Source: Candidatus Gastranaerophilales bacterium (lineage in GTDB: Bacteria > Cyanobacteriota > Vampirovibrionia > Gastranaerophilales > Gastranaerophilaceae). Taken from it: a stretch of DNA of 64,000 nucleotides. Where the stretch lies: assembly GCA_944325085.1 (NCBI GenBank), contig CALUYT010000021.1, forward strand, positions 31,639 through 95,638, given 5' to 3'. The stretch's first letter is position 1; every line of letters begins with the position of its first letter. The notes beneath the pieces were generated by a model. It saw only the letters and a list, made by a program, of their open reading frames with translations, was not told the origin of the DNA and ran no database searches. The position numbers and the translations under genes are program-made. Positions 47,454-56,513 of the stretch are shown here, piece after piece.

Positions 47454-47481
47454 TTTTTGTAAATTTTGGATAATAAGCTTG

Positions 47482-47513
47482 AAAAACCCTTGTGAATACT
47501 CACAAGGGTTTTT
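47482..47513 (+). terminator. Terminator of pckA
   Basis: AAACCCTTGTGA and CTCACAAGGGTTT arms around ATA, then TTCTTTT, begin 28 bp after the pckA stop. Confidence 0.9.
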
Positions 47514-47591
47514 CTTTTAACTTAATTCAACTAAAAAGATGATTTAATACAACTTTGTGCATTATAATATTATAAAACCAATGAGGGAATT

Positions 47592-47723
47592 ATGAGAACG
47601 ATTTTAATTATACTAGGAATATTAGCGTGCATAAATATCTTGATTATAACAGTAAGCAAAGTATTTGCAGATGATGTTAATGTTGATTTAAAAAGCGATA
47701 TAAATATATCAAAAATTTTATAG
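47592..47723 (+). CDS. Very small secreted or membrane peptide
   Basis: A 43-residue frame encodes a hydrophobic N-terminus ('ILIILGILACINILIITV') with a possible cleavage site 'KVFADD' and a short charged tail. It has a GAGGG ribosome site at good spacing, and its own terminator immediately after the stop. Too short for the usual length cut-offs. It could be a secreted peptide or a small membrane protein; homology should decide. Confidence 0.5.
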   Translation: MRTILIILGILACINILIITVSKVFADDVNVDLKSDINISKIL

Positions 47724-47758
47724 AAAAAAAGATTACACAAAATGTGTAATCTTTTTTT
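47724..47758. terminator. Terminator after the small peptide gene
   Basis: GATTACAC and GTGTAATC arms around AAAAT, with A7 before and T7 after, form a textbook bidirectional terminator between the small gene and gatA. Confidence 0.92.
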
Positions 47759-47779
47759 AATACTGGATCTCAAAACTCA

Positions 47780-49243
47780 CTAAATATCTGCAAGTTTTTT
47801 ATAAAAATCGTTAGCTTGTTCAAACTTATAAGCAAAATTGAACAATTTAGTTTCCTGTAATTGAGGAGCTAAAATTTGCAACCCAATTGGCATACCATCT
47901 GCATCAAAACCGGCAGGAACACTAATACCAGGTAAACCTGCTAAATTACAACTAATAGTTGCAATATCAGTTAAATACATAGCTAACGGATCAGATGATT
48001 TTGCACCCAAATCAAATGCTGTATTTGGACAAGTTGGAGAAATTAAAACATCAACTTTTTCAAATGCTTCTTTAAATTCTTCTGTTACTAATGCTCTCAT
48101 TTGTTGAGCTTTTTTATAATAAGCATCATAATAACCTGAAGATAATGCATATGTTCCAAGCATTATACGACGTTTAACTTCAGGACCAAAACCTTCTGCT
48201 CTTGATTTTGTATATAATTCCATCAAGTTTTGAGCATCTGGGTGTCTGTAACCATATCTAACACCATCAAATCTTGCAAGGTTTGATGAACATTCAGCTG
48301 TTGCCAAAATATAGTAAATACCAATTGAATATTTTAATTTTTTCAAAGATATTTCTACAATTTCGCAACCTAATTTTTTATAAGTTTCAATTGCATTTTG
48401 TAATGCTTTTTGAACATCAGGAGCCAAACCTTCGTCCATAAGTTCTTTTATAACACCAACTTTTTTACCTTTGATATCACCATTTAAGCCCTGTGAATAA
48501 TGTTCAACAGGCAAATTCAATGATGTAGAATCTTTAGGATCATGGCCTGAAATAACTTCTAACAAATTAGCAGCATCTTCAACAGTTCTTGCAAATGGTC
48601 CAATTTGATCTAAAGATGAAGCAAATGCTATTAAACCATATCTTGAAACTCTACCATAAGTTGGTTTCATACCAACAATACCACAAAAACTTGCAGGTAA
48701 ACGGATAGATCCACCGGTATCAGAACCTAGTGCTAATGTAGCTTCACAAGCTGCAACACTAGCTGCAGATCCACCTGAAGAACCTCCAGGAACTTTATTC
48801 AAATTCCAAGGATTGTGAACCTTATTAAATGCTGAGTTTTCGTTTGAAGAACCCATTGCAAATTCATCTAAATTTGCTTTACCAACTATTGGAATTAAAT
48901 TTCCTAATAATTTTTCTGTAACAGTAGCATTAAATGGAGAAACAAAATTTTCCAATATTTTAGATGATGCAGTAGTTTTTGAACCTACAAGATTCATATT
49001 ATCTTTCAATGCTAAAGGTACACCTGCTAATAAAGGTAATTCTTCGCCTTTGGCAATTTTTTCATCTACTTGTTTTGCTGTTTTAATAGCTGTATCTTTT
49101 GTTAATGAATTGAATGCTCCGATTTTTTCTTCTAAAGAGTCAATTCTTTCAAAAGCAGCCTCTGTTAATTCTACAGCAGAAATTTCTTTATTTCTTAAAG
49201 CTCTGCTTTGTTCTGCAGCTGACTTTTTTAATAGCTCGTTCAT
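47780..49243 (-). CDS. gatA: Asp-tRNA(Asn)/Glu-tRNA(Gln) amidotransferase subunit A
   Basis: GatA is the glutaminase half of GatCAB, which forms Gln-tRNA and/or Asn-tRNA by transamidation. The 487-residue amidase has the Lys of 'PLALKDNMNLVG', the cis-Ser and Ser nucleophile of 'VPGGSSGGSAASVAA' and 'LGSDTGGSIRLPASFCG' (Ser-cisSer-Lys triad). AAGGAGATATT ribosome site. gatB and gatC are not in the window, so the genes are dispersed. Confidence 0.97.
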   Translation of the reverse strand: MNELLKKSAAEQSRALRNKEISAVELTEAAFERIDSLEEKIGAFNSLTKDTAIKTAKQVDEKIAKGEELPLLAGVPLALKDNMNLVGSKTTASSKILENFVSPFNATVTEKLLGNLIPIVGKANLDEFAMGSSNENSAFNKVHNPWNLNKVPGGSSGGSAASVAACEATLALGSDTGGSIRLPASFCGIVGMKPTYGRVSRYGLIAFASSLDQIGPFARTVEDAANLLEVISGHDPKDSTSLNLPVEHYSQGLNGDIKGKKVGVIKELMDEGLAPDVQKALQNAIETYKKLGCEIVEISLKKLKYSIGIYYILATAECSSNLARFDGVRYGYRHPDAQNLMELYTKSRAEGFGPEVKRRIMLGTYALSSGYYDAYYKKAQQMRALVTEEFKEAFEKVDVLISPTCPNTAFDLGAKSSDPLAMYLTDIATISCNLAGLPGISVPAGFDADGMPIGLQILAPQLQETKLFNFAYKFEQANDFYKKLADI

Positions 49244-49396
49244 AATATCTCCTTAAAAGCTAATTCTCACCAAAATTGTAAGACAAACATGATTAAACTG
49301 CAAACATAGCATATAAATTTCAAATAATATTAAATCCCTATATAAATATGAAAATTAAAATATTGTTAAAATATAATATGATAAAGCAAAATTTGT

Positions 49397-49402
49397 TATA
49401 AT
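49397..49402 (+). promoter_or_regulatory. -10 box giving a leaderless start for the kinase gene
   Basis: TATAAT at 49397-49402 is followed by six bases and the ATG at 49409. No Shine-Dalgarno is present and no convincing -35 is seen. This geometry equals that of the other histidine kinase gene. Confidence 0.5.
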
Positions 49403-49408
49403 CATAAT

Positions 49409-50161
49409 ATGGATAACACTGAACAAAACTACGAAGACTTTATCTCCACAGTAAGTCACGAATTACGTACACCATTAACATCAATTCGAGGCTTTTCTCA
49501 AACTATGCTATCTTCTTGGGACAAACTAGATGATGATAGCAAAAAAAAGTTTATTAAAATTATTGAAGAACAATCCAATAGACTTATTCATCTGGTCGAA
49601 AATATGTTATCCGTTACTAAATTACAATCAGCAAATAGCACTTTTGTATATAATGAATTAAATATCAAATCACCTATAGAACAAATAATTGCTCTTGTAA
49701 AAAATCAATATAAAGATCGTAATTTTGAATTTTCATATAATAAAAACTTACCAAATATATTTGTTGATAAGGACAAATTTCAACAAATCATGACAAACTT
49801 AATAGAAAACAGCGCCAAATACTCACCCGAAAATTCAACAATAAAAATCGAAACCTCAATTGAAAATAACAATATTGCAATAAAAGTTATAAATAAAGGT
49901 ATTGGTATTGATTCAAAAGATTATGACAAAATTTTTACTAAATTTTCAAGAATAGACAATCCTCTTACAAGAAAAGTACAAGGCAGCGGATTAGGTTTAT
50001 ATATTACAAAAAATTTGGTTGAAAAAATGTGTGGGAAAATCTCCGTTACTTCAACTCCTATTTGTGATAATTCAAATTTAAGTCAAATTACATTTAAAAT
50101 ACTTTTCCCAATAAGAAATATAGAAGAACAAGCGAGGATAAAATGCAATCAGTCACATTAA
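49409..50161 (+). CDS. Histidine kinase core without sensor domain
   Basis: The 250-residue protein is nearly all transmitter: HisKA with 'FISTVSHELRTPLTSIRGFSQ' (phospho-acceptor His near residue 17) and HATPase with 'LIENSAKYSPENS', 'INKGIGIDS' and 'VQGSGLGLYITKNLV'. No membrane helix or sensor domain precedes it, so input must come from another protein. It overlaps the downstream regulator by 19 bp, giving a coupled pair. The two are probably a cytoplasmic phosphorelay. Confidence 0.9.
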   Translation: MDNTEQNYEDFISTVSHELRTPLTSIRGFSQTMLSSWDKLDDDSKKKFIKIIEEQSNRLIHLVENMLSVTKLQSANSTFVYNELNIKSPIEQIIALVKNQYKDRNFEFSYNKNLPNIFVDKDKFQQIMTNLIENSAKYSPENSTIKIETSIENNNIAIKVINKGIGIDSKDYDKIFTKFSRIDNPLTRKVQGSGLGLYITKNLVEKMCGKISVTSTPICDNSNLSQITFKILFPIRNIEEQARIKCNQSH

Positions 50162-51450
50162 TCATCGATAAAAGACTAGAATTGTCAACAAAATACAAAA
50201 AACTTCTTGAATCTGCATCTAATAAAGTTATTATCTCAAAAGATTTGATAACATCTATGAAAATTATTCAAGACAAAGAACCTGACTTGATAATAATATC
50301 TGATAGTTTTGATGATGATTTGTCTGATTTTTGTAAACAAGTCCGCGCATTGACATATAATATGCGACCGATTATTGTTGCAATGTCAAAATCTGCAGAC
50401 TTTAATGATAGAATAAAAGTTCTTGAAAGCGGAGCAGATGATTTTTTATCCGAACCGGTTAATTCAGAAGAATTTAAAGTTAGAATGACAGCTCATTTGC
50501 GCCGAGAATTTGAATCAAATCTAAACCCAAAACTTATATTGCCTAATAAAAATTACACTCTTAGAGCAATGAAAAGAAAATTGTCAGAAGATAAAAACTG
50601 GGCAATGCTATACATAAGTATCGAAAATTTTGAAAGCTATAAACAAGCATACACACAACTTGCTTCTGACAAATTGCTACAAACATATTCTGCAATTATA
50701 AAAGCTTCATTAAATGAAAATGATTATATTGGAGAAATTTGTGAAAATATTTTTCTGGTAATAACAGATGTTATTCAAGCTGAAAGACTCGCAGGTTTTC
50801 TAACTTTTGCTTTTGATTCTGTATCTTCAAAATTCTATGCAGAACATGATTTGGAAAGAGGCTACATGATTTTGCAAGGAGATGAATTTGCCGGAAAAAG
50901 AGCAAATTTTGTCCATACTACAATCGGAATTGTAACAAATGAATTTTCAAAATATAAAAATACAACTCAATTACTAAATACTCTTGTTCAAGTGCACAAT
51001 ATTGCAAACAAACCGGATAAATCCAACTTCTTAATAGAAAGACCAAAACTTGAAGCGCAAAATTCTATTATAGAAAAAGAATATAATAATAAAATTTTAA
51101 TATATGAAACAGATGAAGCTCTAAGTATATTATTAAATACTATATTAACTTTACAAGGATATGAAACTAAAATATTAAACGAATACACAATTCAAACATC
51201 TTGTAAAATACCTGCAATTATCATTGTAGATGCAAATGAAACAAATGATGAAAAAAATAATGGCCTTGATTTATGCTATAAGCTAAAACAAAATGACAAT
51301 TTTAAAGATTCTAAAATAATAGTAACTTCTATAATCCACGACAAAGAACTAATATTAAATGCAGGTGCAGATTTATATCTGCCAAAACCATATGAAATTC
51401 CAAATCTTATTCGTTGGGTTGATAGCTTTATGAAAGAATTTAATAATTAG
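50143..51450 (+). CDS. REC-(degenerate GGDEF-like)-REC response regulator
   Basis: The 435-residue protein has an N-terminal receiver (1-120) in which the usual Lys-Pro is 'SEPVN' and the Asp region is 'LIIISDSFDD', so it may be altered. A central domain (about 140-295) has the diguanylate cyclase rhythm, but the signature position reads 'GEICENIFLV' rather than GGDEF, so no cyclase activity is expected. A C-terminal receiver (about 315-430) has 'IIIVDANE' and 'YLPKPYE' with a conserved Lys. No DNA-binding domain. GCGAGG ribosome site, overlapping the kinase gene. Likely acts through protein contacts. Confidence 0.85.
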   Translation: MQSVTLIIDKRLELSTKYKKLLESASNKVIISKDLITSMKIIQDKEPDLIIISDSFDDDLSDFCKQVRALTYNMRPIIVAMSKSADFNDRIKVLESGADDFLSEPVNSEEFKVRMTAHLRREFESNLNPKLILPNKNYTLRAMKRKLSEDKNWAMLYISIENFESYKQAYTQLASDKLLQTYSAIIKASLNENDYIGEICENIFLVITDVIQAERLAGFLTFAFDSVSSKFYAEHDLERGYMILQGDEFAGKRANFVHTTIGIVTNEFSKYKNTTQLLNTLVQVHNIANKPDKSNFLIERPKLEAQNSIIEKEYNNKILIYETDEALSILLNTILTLQGYETKILNEYTIQTSCKIPAIIIVDANETNDEKNNGLDLCYKLKQNDNFKDSKIIVTSIIHDKELILNAGADLYLPKPYEIPNLIRWVDSFMKEFNN

Positions 51451-51452
51451 AT

Positions 51453-52829
51453 TTACTTAAATCTTCTCATCATTTTCATAGCTTGAACCATAGCCTTTTT
51501 CTCATCTTTCTTGCCAAAACCACTGAACATTTTTTGCATTTTATTCATGCCTTTCATCATTTGGCGCATTTGTTCAAACTGTTTTACATAAATATTTATA
51601 GTATGCAAATCCATACCACAACCTTTTGAAATTCTTTTTTTACGGCTTGTATTCATCAATTCAGGATTTTCGCGTTCTTCAGGAGTCATACTTTGAATAA
51701 ATACTTCGATTTTTTTGAATTCTGTTTCACTGGCATGTGAAATTTTTTCTCTATCTGCTTGCTTTAAATTAATTCCCGGAATCATACCTAATATTTGATC
51801 CATAGAACCAAACATCTTCATTTGTTTCTGCATCGCAAGAAAATCATTGAAACTAAATTCTGCTTTTTGCATTTTTTCTTGCATTTTCAAAGCTTCTTTT
51901 TCATCAAAAACTTCTTGAGCACGTTCAACTAATGAAACAATATCACCCATTCCAAGAATTCTTGTTGCCATACGCTCAGGATAAAAATCTTCTAAGGCAT
52001 TAAGTTTTTCACCTGTACCGGTTAATTTGATAGGTTTGCCTGTACAATATACAACTGATAATGCTGAACCACCTCTTGAATCACCGTCTAATTTTGTTAA
52101 AACTAATCCTGTTAACCCGATTTGTGCATCAAAATTTTCAGCTACATGAACAGCTTCTTGTCCTGTCATAGCATCAATTACCAAAAGCTTTTCTTGAGGT
52201 TGAAAAACTCTATCTATAATCAATAATTCGGCCATCATCTCTGTATCAATTTGCAAACGACCTGCCGTATCTAAAATTAATACATTAAAACCCTTTTCTT
52301 TTGCATAATTTATTGCACTTTGAACAATATTTTGTACATCCTTAGACTCTGGAATAGTGAAAACTTCACACCCGATCTCTTGTCCTAAAGTTTGTAATTG
52401 AGTAATAGCTGCAGGTCTATAAACGTCACAAGCAACCAGTAAAGGATTTTTACCTTCTTTTTTCAACTTCACTGCCAATTTTGCTGATGATGTTGTTTTA
52501 CCTGAACCTTGTAAACCTAACATCATAATCAAACTTGGATGACCTGATAAATCAAGAGGTTTAATTTCATTTCCTAATAAATTCCCAAGTTCATCATGAA
52601 CAATCTTAACTAATTGTTGAGATGGATCAACACCTTGTAAAACATTTTCACCCTCTGCTTTATCTTTTATAGAAGAAATAAATGCTTTAACTACACGCAA
52701 ATTAACATCTGCTTCCAATAATGCTCTTCTAATTTCTCTAAGAGCTTCCTGCATATTATCTTGCGTAAGTTCTTGATCCTTTGTTCTGTAAATTATATTT
52801 TGTAATTTTTCACTCAAATTATCAAACAT
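51453..52829 (-). CDS. ffh: Signal recognition particle protein Ffh
   Basis: Ffh binds 4.5S RNA and signal sequences to target proteins to the membrane. The 458-residue GTPase has N-domain 'DNMQEALREIRRALLEADVN', G-domain motifs 'GLQGSGKTTSSAKLA', 'DTAGR' and 'LTKLDGDSRGG', and a Met-rich M domain ('MQKQMKMFGSMDQIL', 'RISKGCGM', 'FEQMRQMMKGMNKMQKM'). It converges tightly with the regulator gene. 4.5S RNA was not found in the window. Confidence 0.97.
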   Translation of the reverse strand: MFDNLSEKLQNIIYRTKDQELTQDNMQEALREIRRALLEADVNLRVVKAFISSIKDKAEGENVLQGVDPSQQLVKIVHDELGNLLGNEIKPLDLSGHPSLIMMLGLQGSGKTTSSAKLAVKLKKEGKNPLLVACDVYRPAAITQLQTLGQEIGCEVFTIPESKDVQNIVQSAINYAKEKGFNVLILDTAGRLQIDTEMMAELLIIDRVFQPQEKLLVIDAMTGQEAVHVAENFDAQIGLTGLVLTKLDGDSRGGSALSVVYCTGKPIKLTGTGEKLNALEDFYPERMATRILGMGDIVSLVERAQEVFDEKEALKMQEKMQKAEFSFNDFLAMQKQMKMFGSMDQILGMIPGINLKQADREKISHASETEFKKIEVFIQSMTPEERENPELMNTSRKKRISKGCGMDLHTINIYVKQFEQMRQMMKGMNKMQKMFSGFGKKDEKKAMVQAMKMMRRFK

Positions 52830-52912
52830 CTTGATATATCCCTTTTTTATCTATTTTATAAATTGACTTTAACATGAAAATACCTTAATATAAACAAAAA
52901 AAGGGAGATTAT

Positions 52913-53392
52913 ATGAAAAAGATTTTAATATTATCAATATTTAGTATGCTAATATTTAGCAACAATGTTTATGCAGTCGTTAATGCACCATCTGCACCAT
53001 CATACAAAACAAACACAACTACAAAATCAAATTCAAATAATTCAAAATATAAAAAAAATACAACCTATACAAAAACACCAACAATACCCAAAATAAATAC
53101 CAATTTCTCCACAGCTAAGCCAAACTCCATAGAAGCTGAACTTGATAATTTAGCAATGTTAGCTCTAAAAGAAGCTGAAAAAAGAAACCAATCCGGTATG
53201 CAAAACTATATTAAACAAATGATGAACAAAGGTGTAAATGAAATGTTTCAACCACAAATAATAGCAAAAAGAACACCTCAATGCCCACCAATAAGAATGG
53301 AATTAAACGGCATGAACTTAAGCGGTAGTTTATGCGCAAAATTTGGATATATATATAATAACGAAGAACGTTGGGTAGGTTATTGTAAATAG
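52913..53392 (+). CDS. Secreted Ser/Thr/Asn-rich protein, unknown function
   Basis: The 159-residue product has a signal peptide ('FSNNVYAVV' near residue 22), a low-complexity Thr/Asn/Lys/Pro linker (residues 28-75), a short helix ('NLAMLALKEAEKRNQ') and a C-terminal domain with three Cys ('TPQCPPIRMEL', 'SGSLCAKFGY', 'VGYCK'). AAAGGGAG ribosome site and own terminator. No family recognised. Confidence 0.72.
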   Translation: MKKILILSIFSMLIFSNNVYAVVNAPSAPSYKTNTTTKSNSNNSKYKKNTTYTKTPTIPKINTNFSTAKPNSIEAELDNLAMLALKEAEKRNQSGMQNYIKQMMNKGVNEMFQPQIIAKRTPQCPPIRMELNGMNLSGSLCAKFGYIYNNEERWVGYCK

Positions 53393-53406
53393 TAATTTTT
53401 AAAATA

Positions 53407-53441
53407 AAAAAACCCGTTTGAAATTATCAAACGGGTTTTTT
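53407..53441. terminator. Bidirectional terminator before fba
   Basis: AACCCGTTTGA and TCAAACGGGTT arms with A- and T-runs lie between the converging secreted protein gene and fba. Confidence 0.9.
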
Positions 53442-53475
53442 AACTTCTTTAAATAAATGGTATAAAGAAATGTTA

Positions 53476-54435
53476 TTAGTCTTGAGCGTGACCAGCTGTA
53501 CCTAATACATCTCTCATTTTGTGCATAACCATTTCTTTAACAGCAGTTCTACCAGGTCCCATATATTCACGTGGGTCGAATTTTTCAGGATGTTCAATGA
53601 AGAATTCTCTGATTGTAGAAGTCATAGCTAATCTTAAATCTGTATCGATGTTAATTTTAGCAACACCGTGTTTAGAAGCATAGTTAAGCATATCTTCTGG
53701 AACACCTTGAGCATCTGGTAAGTTACCGCCATATTTATTACATTTAGCAACAAATTCAGCTGGAACTGATGATGAACCGTGTAATACTAATGGATAATTA
53801 GGGAAACCAGCATCAGCTAATGCTTTTTTGATTTCTTCTAATCTTTCAAAGTCTAATTTAGCTTCACCTTTGAATTTGTATGCACCGTGTGAAGTACCGA
53901 TAGCAACAGCTAATGAATCACAACCAGTTTCTTTAACAAATCTTGCAGCTTCTTGTGGATCTGTATATGTTGAATCTTTAGCGTGAACTTTAACATCATC
54001 TTCAACACCAGCTAATTTACCTAATTCAGCTTCTACAGAAACGCCATGAGCATGAGCATATTCAACAACTTTTTTAGTTAAAGCAATGTTTTCTTCTAAT
54101 GGGAATCTTGAACCATCGATCATAACTGATGAGAATCCACCATCGATACAAGCTTTACAAATTTCAAAATCAGCACCGTGATCTAAGTGTAGTGCGATAG
54201 GTACAGTAGTTGTAGCTAATGCAGCTTCAACTAATTTAATCAAATATGTTTGGTTAGCATATTTTCTTGCACCTGCAGAAACTTGCAAGATAATTGGAGA
54301 TTGTGTTTCTTCAGCTGCTTCAGCAATACCTTGTAAAATTTCCATGTTGTTAACATTGTATGCACCAATAGCATAACCGCCAGCTAATGCTTTTTTAAAC
54401 ATTTCGCCAGTACCAACTAATTTTCTTTCACTCAT
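53476..54435 (-). CDS. fba: Fructose-bisphosphate aldolase, class II
   Basis: The zinc-dependent aldolase splits fructose-1,6-bisphosphate in glycolysis. The 319-residue protein has 'PIALHLDHGADFEICKACI' (catalytic/zinc His), 'VEAELGKLAGVEDD', 'VAIGTSHGAYKF', 'LVLHGSSSVP' and 'KINIDTDLRLAMTS'. AAGGAGAACTCAA ribosome site. Codon use is moderate in GC, as for pckA, consistent with high expression. Confidence 0.98.
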   Translation of the reverse strand: MSERKLVGTGEMFKKALAGGYAIGAYNVNNMEILQGIAEAAEETQSPIILQVSAGARKYANQTYLIKLVEAALATTTVPIALHLDHGADFEICKACIDGGFSSVMIDGSRFPLEENIALTKKVVEYAHAHGVSVEAELGKLAGVEDDVKVHAKDSTYTDPQEAARFVKETGCDSLAVAIGTSHGAYKFKGEAKLDFERLEEIKKALADAGFPNYPLVLHGSSSVPAEFVAKCNKYGGNLPDAQGVPEDMLNYASKHGVAKINIDTDLRLAMTSTIREFFIEHPEKFDPREYMGPGRTAVKEMVMHKMRDVLGTAGHAQD

Positions 54436-54545
54436 TTGAGTTCTCCTTCTTTTCCGTATAATATATTACACATGCCTAATTTATAACAAACAAAAATAAA
54501 CTTCAAGGCAAGGAAGCTAAAAACTCAAATATATAACATTTTTAC

Positions 54546-56366
54546 CTATTTAGAACGTTGAAAAAATCCTGCAAGATCTTTATGTGGAATAATCTTTGAT
54601 ATTGGTCTTCCATGAGGACAAGTATATGGCATTTTCGTTGTTCGCCATTTTTTTATAATTTCTTGCATTTGCCATATTGATAATTTAGTATTTGCTTTAA
54701 CAGAAGCCTTACAAGAAGTTGTTATCAATATCTTTTCTTCTAAATTATCGATATCACCTTCAATATTTTCCAAAATATCAGCCAAAATTTCTTTTGGACT
54801 AACTTTTGCCAATAATTGTGGAACTTTTCTAAATATCAACTCTGTATCACTTAAAAATTCAATACCATAACCAAAACGTTCAAACTTTGCGATATTTTCT
54901 TTTATCAATTCAGCTTCAGATGCTGAAATTTCTATAACATCAGAAACAAAAAGCATTTGAGAAATTACATTCTTTTCAGATTTTAACTTTTCATAAATAT
55001 AACGCTCCTGTGCAATATGTTGATCGACAATTTCCAACCCTTCTTCTTTATCAATTAAAATATAAGTATCGTGATATTGCCCAATAACATTTTCTGATGG
55101 CTCAACTACATTATTTTCTTGAGGAGCAAATATTTGTTGTTGTTTAACTTGGTTATCAGAATTTTCATAATTTGAAAATTTATTAACCGATTTGTTCTCA
55201 AATTTGAACATTTCTTCATCAGAAATAAACATTGTATCAGATTTTTCATCTACATAAAAATCTTTACTGTCATTTCTAGTCGGGAAACTTATCACTTCAG
55301 AATTATTAGTAACATTTGAATTTGTATCAGAAAAATTTTCAACATTCTGAACTTGCTCATATAAATGTTTATTTTCCGAATAATTTGCAAGCCCTGCTTC
55401 TACTGCACTATATATAAAATTAAAAATCTGATTTGGATTTTTATAACGAACTTCTTTTTTAGTAGGGTGTACATTGACATCAACATCATGTGGCGGAATT
55501 TCCAAATTCAAAACAACAAAAGGATATTTATTATTTGCAGTTAAATGCTTATAAACAGTATCTATAGCTTTTTGGAAAATCGGACATTTTACACTACGGG
55601 AATTTATATAAATATGATAATTCTTTTTACTTGAACGAGTATAATCCGGAGTACTTACAAATCCACTAATTTTTAATCCCGAAATTGCATCAGTTTTTAA
55701 AACTTCTTTTAAATTATTAGTAACATCAGATGAAAAAACTTCTTTAATTGTCTGAGTAAGATTACCTTGACCTGTAGTTTTTAGAACAGTTTTACCAAAT
55801 TTTTTCAATTCTACAGAAACCTTTGGATTAGAAAGAGCTATAGATTGAACAATTTCTTGAATATATGAAAATTCCGTATTTGCATTTTTTAGGAATTTCA
55901 ATCTTACTGGTACATTATAAAATAAATCCTTTATATCCATAATTGTACCAACAGCACAACCGGTTTCAACTTGACTAACTTCAGAATTTTCACATTTTAC
56001 TTTTGTTCCTGTTTCAAAATCTTTAGTTCTAGTTGTACAAGTTAACTTTGCAATAGAAATAATACTTGCTAAAGCCTCCCCTCTAAAACCTAAAGTATGA
56101 ATATCATATAAATCTTCATCTTCTTGCAACTTACTTGTAGCATGTTTTGAAAACGCTAACATTATATCATCAGGGTGAATGCCACAACCATTATCCGCAA
56201 CCCTTATATCTCTACAATCATTATTTATTTCAACACTAACTTTTGTAGCTCCTGCATCAATAGAATTTTCCATCAATTCTTTTACAACAGATGCAGGTCT
56301 TTCGATAACTTCTCCTGCAGCTATCTGATTTATTAGATTTTTTGATAATTGTTTAATTCTTGCCAT
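54546..56366 (-). CDS. mutL: DNA mismatch repair protein MutL
   Basis: The 606-residue GHKL ATPase has 'IAAGEVIERPASVVKELMENSIDAGA', 'VADNGCGIHPDD', 'KHATSKL' and 'LGFRGEALASI', followed by a transducer domain with the 'VDVNVHPTKKEVRY' motif, a long Asn/Asp/Ser-rich linker and a C-terminal dimerisation domain ('YDTYILIDKEEGLEIVDQHIAQERYIYEK', 'YTCPHGRPISKI'). The chosen ATG at 56366 has AGGAGA directly upstream; a start 24 bp earlier would add an odd tail. mutS is not in the window. Confidence 0.96.
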   Translation of the reverse strand: MARIKQLSKNLINQIAAGEVIERPASVVKELMENSIDAGATKVSVEINNDCRDIRVADNGCGIHPDDIMLAFSKHATSKLQEDEDLYDIHTLGFRGEALASIISIAKLTCTTRTKDFETGTKVKCENSEVSQVETGCAVGTIMDIKDLFYNVPVRLKFLKNANTEFSYIQEIVQSIALSNPKVSVELKKFGKTVLKTTGQGNLTQTIKEVFSSDVTNNLKEVLKTDAISGLKISGFVSTPDYTRSSKKNYHIYINSRSVKCPIFQKAIDTVYKHLTANNKYPFVVLNLEIPPHDVDVNVHPTKKEVRYKNPNQIFNFIYSAVEAGLANYSENKHLYEQVQNVENFSDTNSNVTNNSEVISFPTRNDSKDFYVDEKSDTMFISDEEMFKFENKSVNKFSNYENSDNQVKQQQIFAPQENNVVEPSENVIGQYHDTYILIDKEEGLEIVDQHIAQERYIYEKLKSEKNVISQMLFVSDVIEISASEAELIKENIAKFERFGYGIEFLSDTELIFRKVPQLLAKVSPKEILADILENIEGDIDNLEEKILITTSCKASVKANTKLSIWQMQEIIKKWRTTKMPYTCPHGRPISKIIPHKDLAGFFQRSK

Positions 56367-56513
56367 ATCTCTCCTAATCCCTAATCTCAATCTACCTCAA
56401 ACACAAAATCATCTAAATGTTTGATTACAAATTTGAAACAATTTTATATGATAACCAAGTAAGATAATAAAGACTTGGACAATAATATATATTTTAAAGA
56501 TTGAGGGGACATT

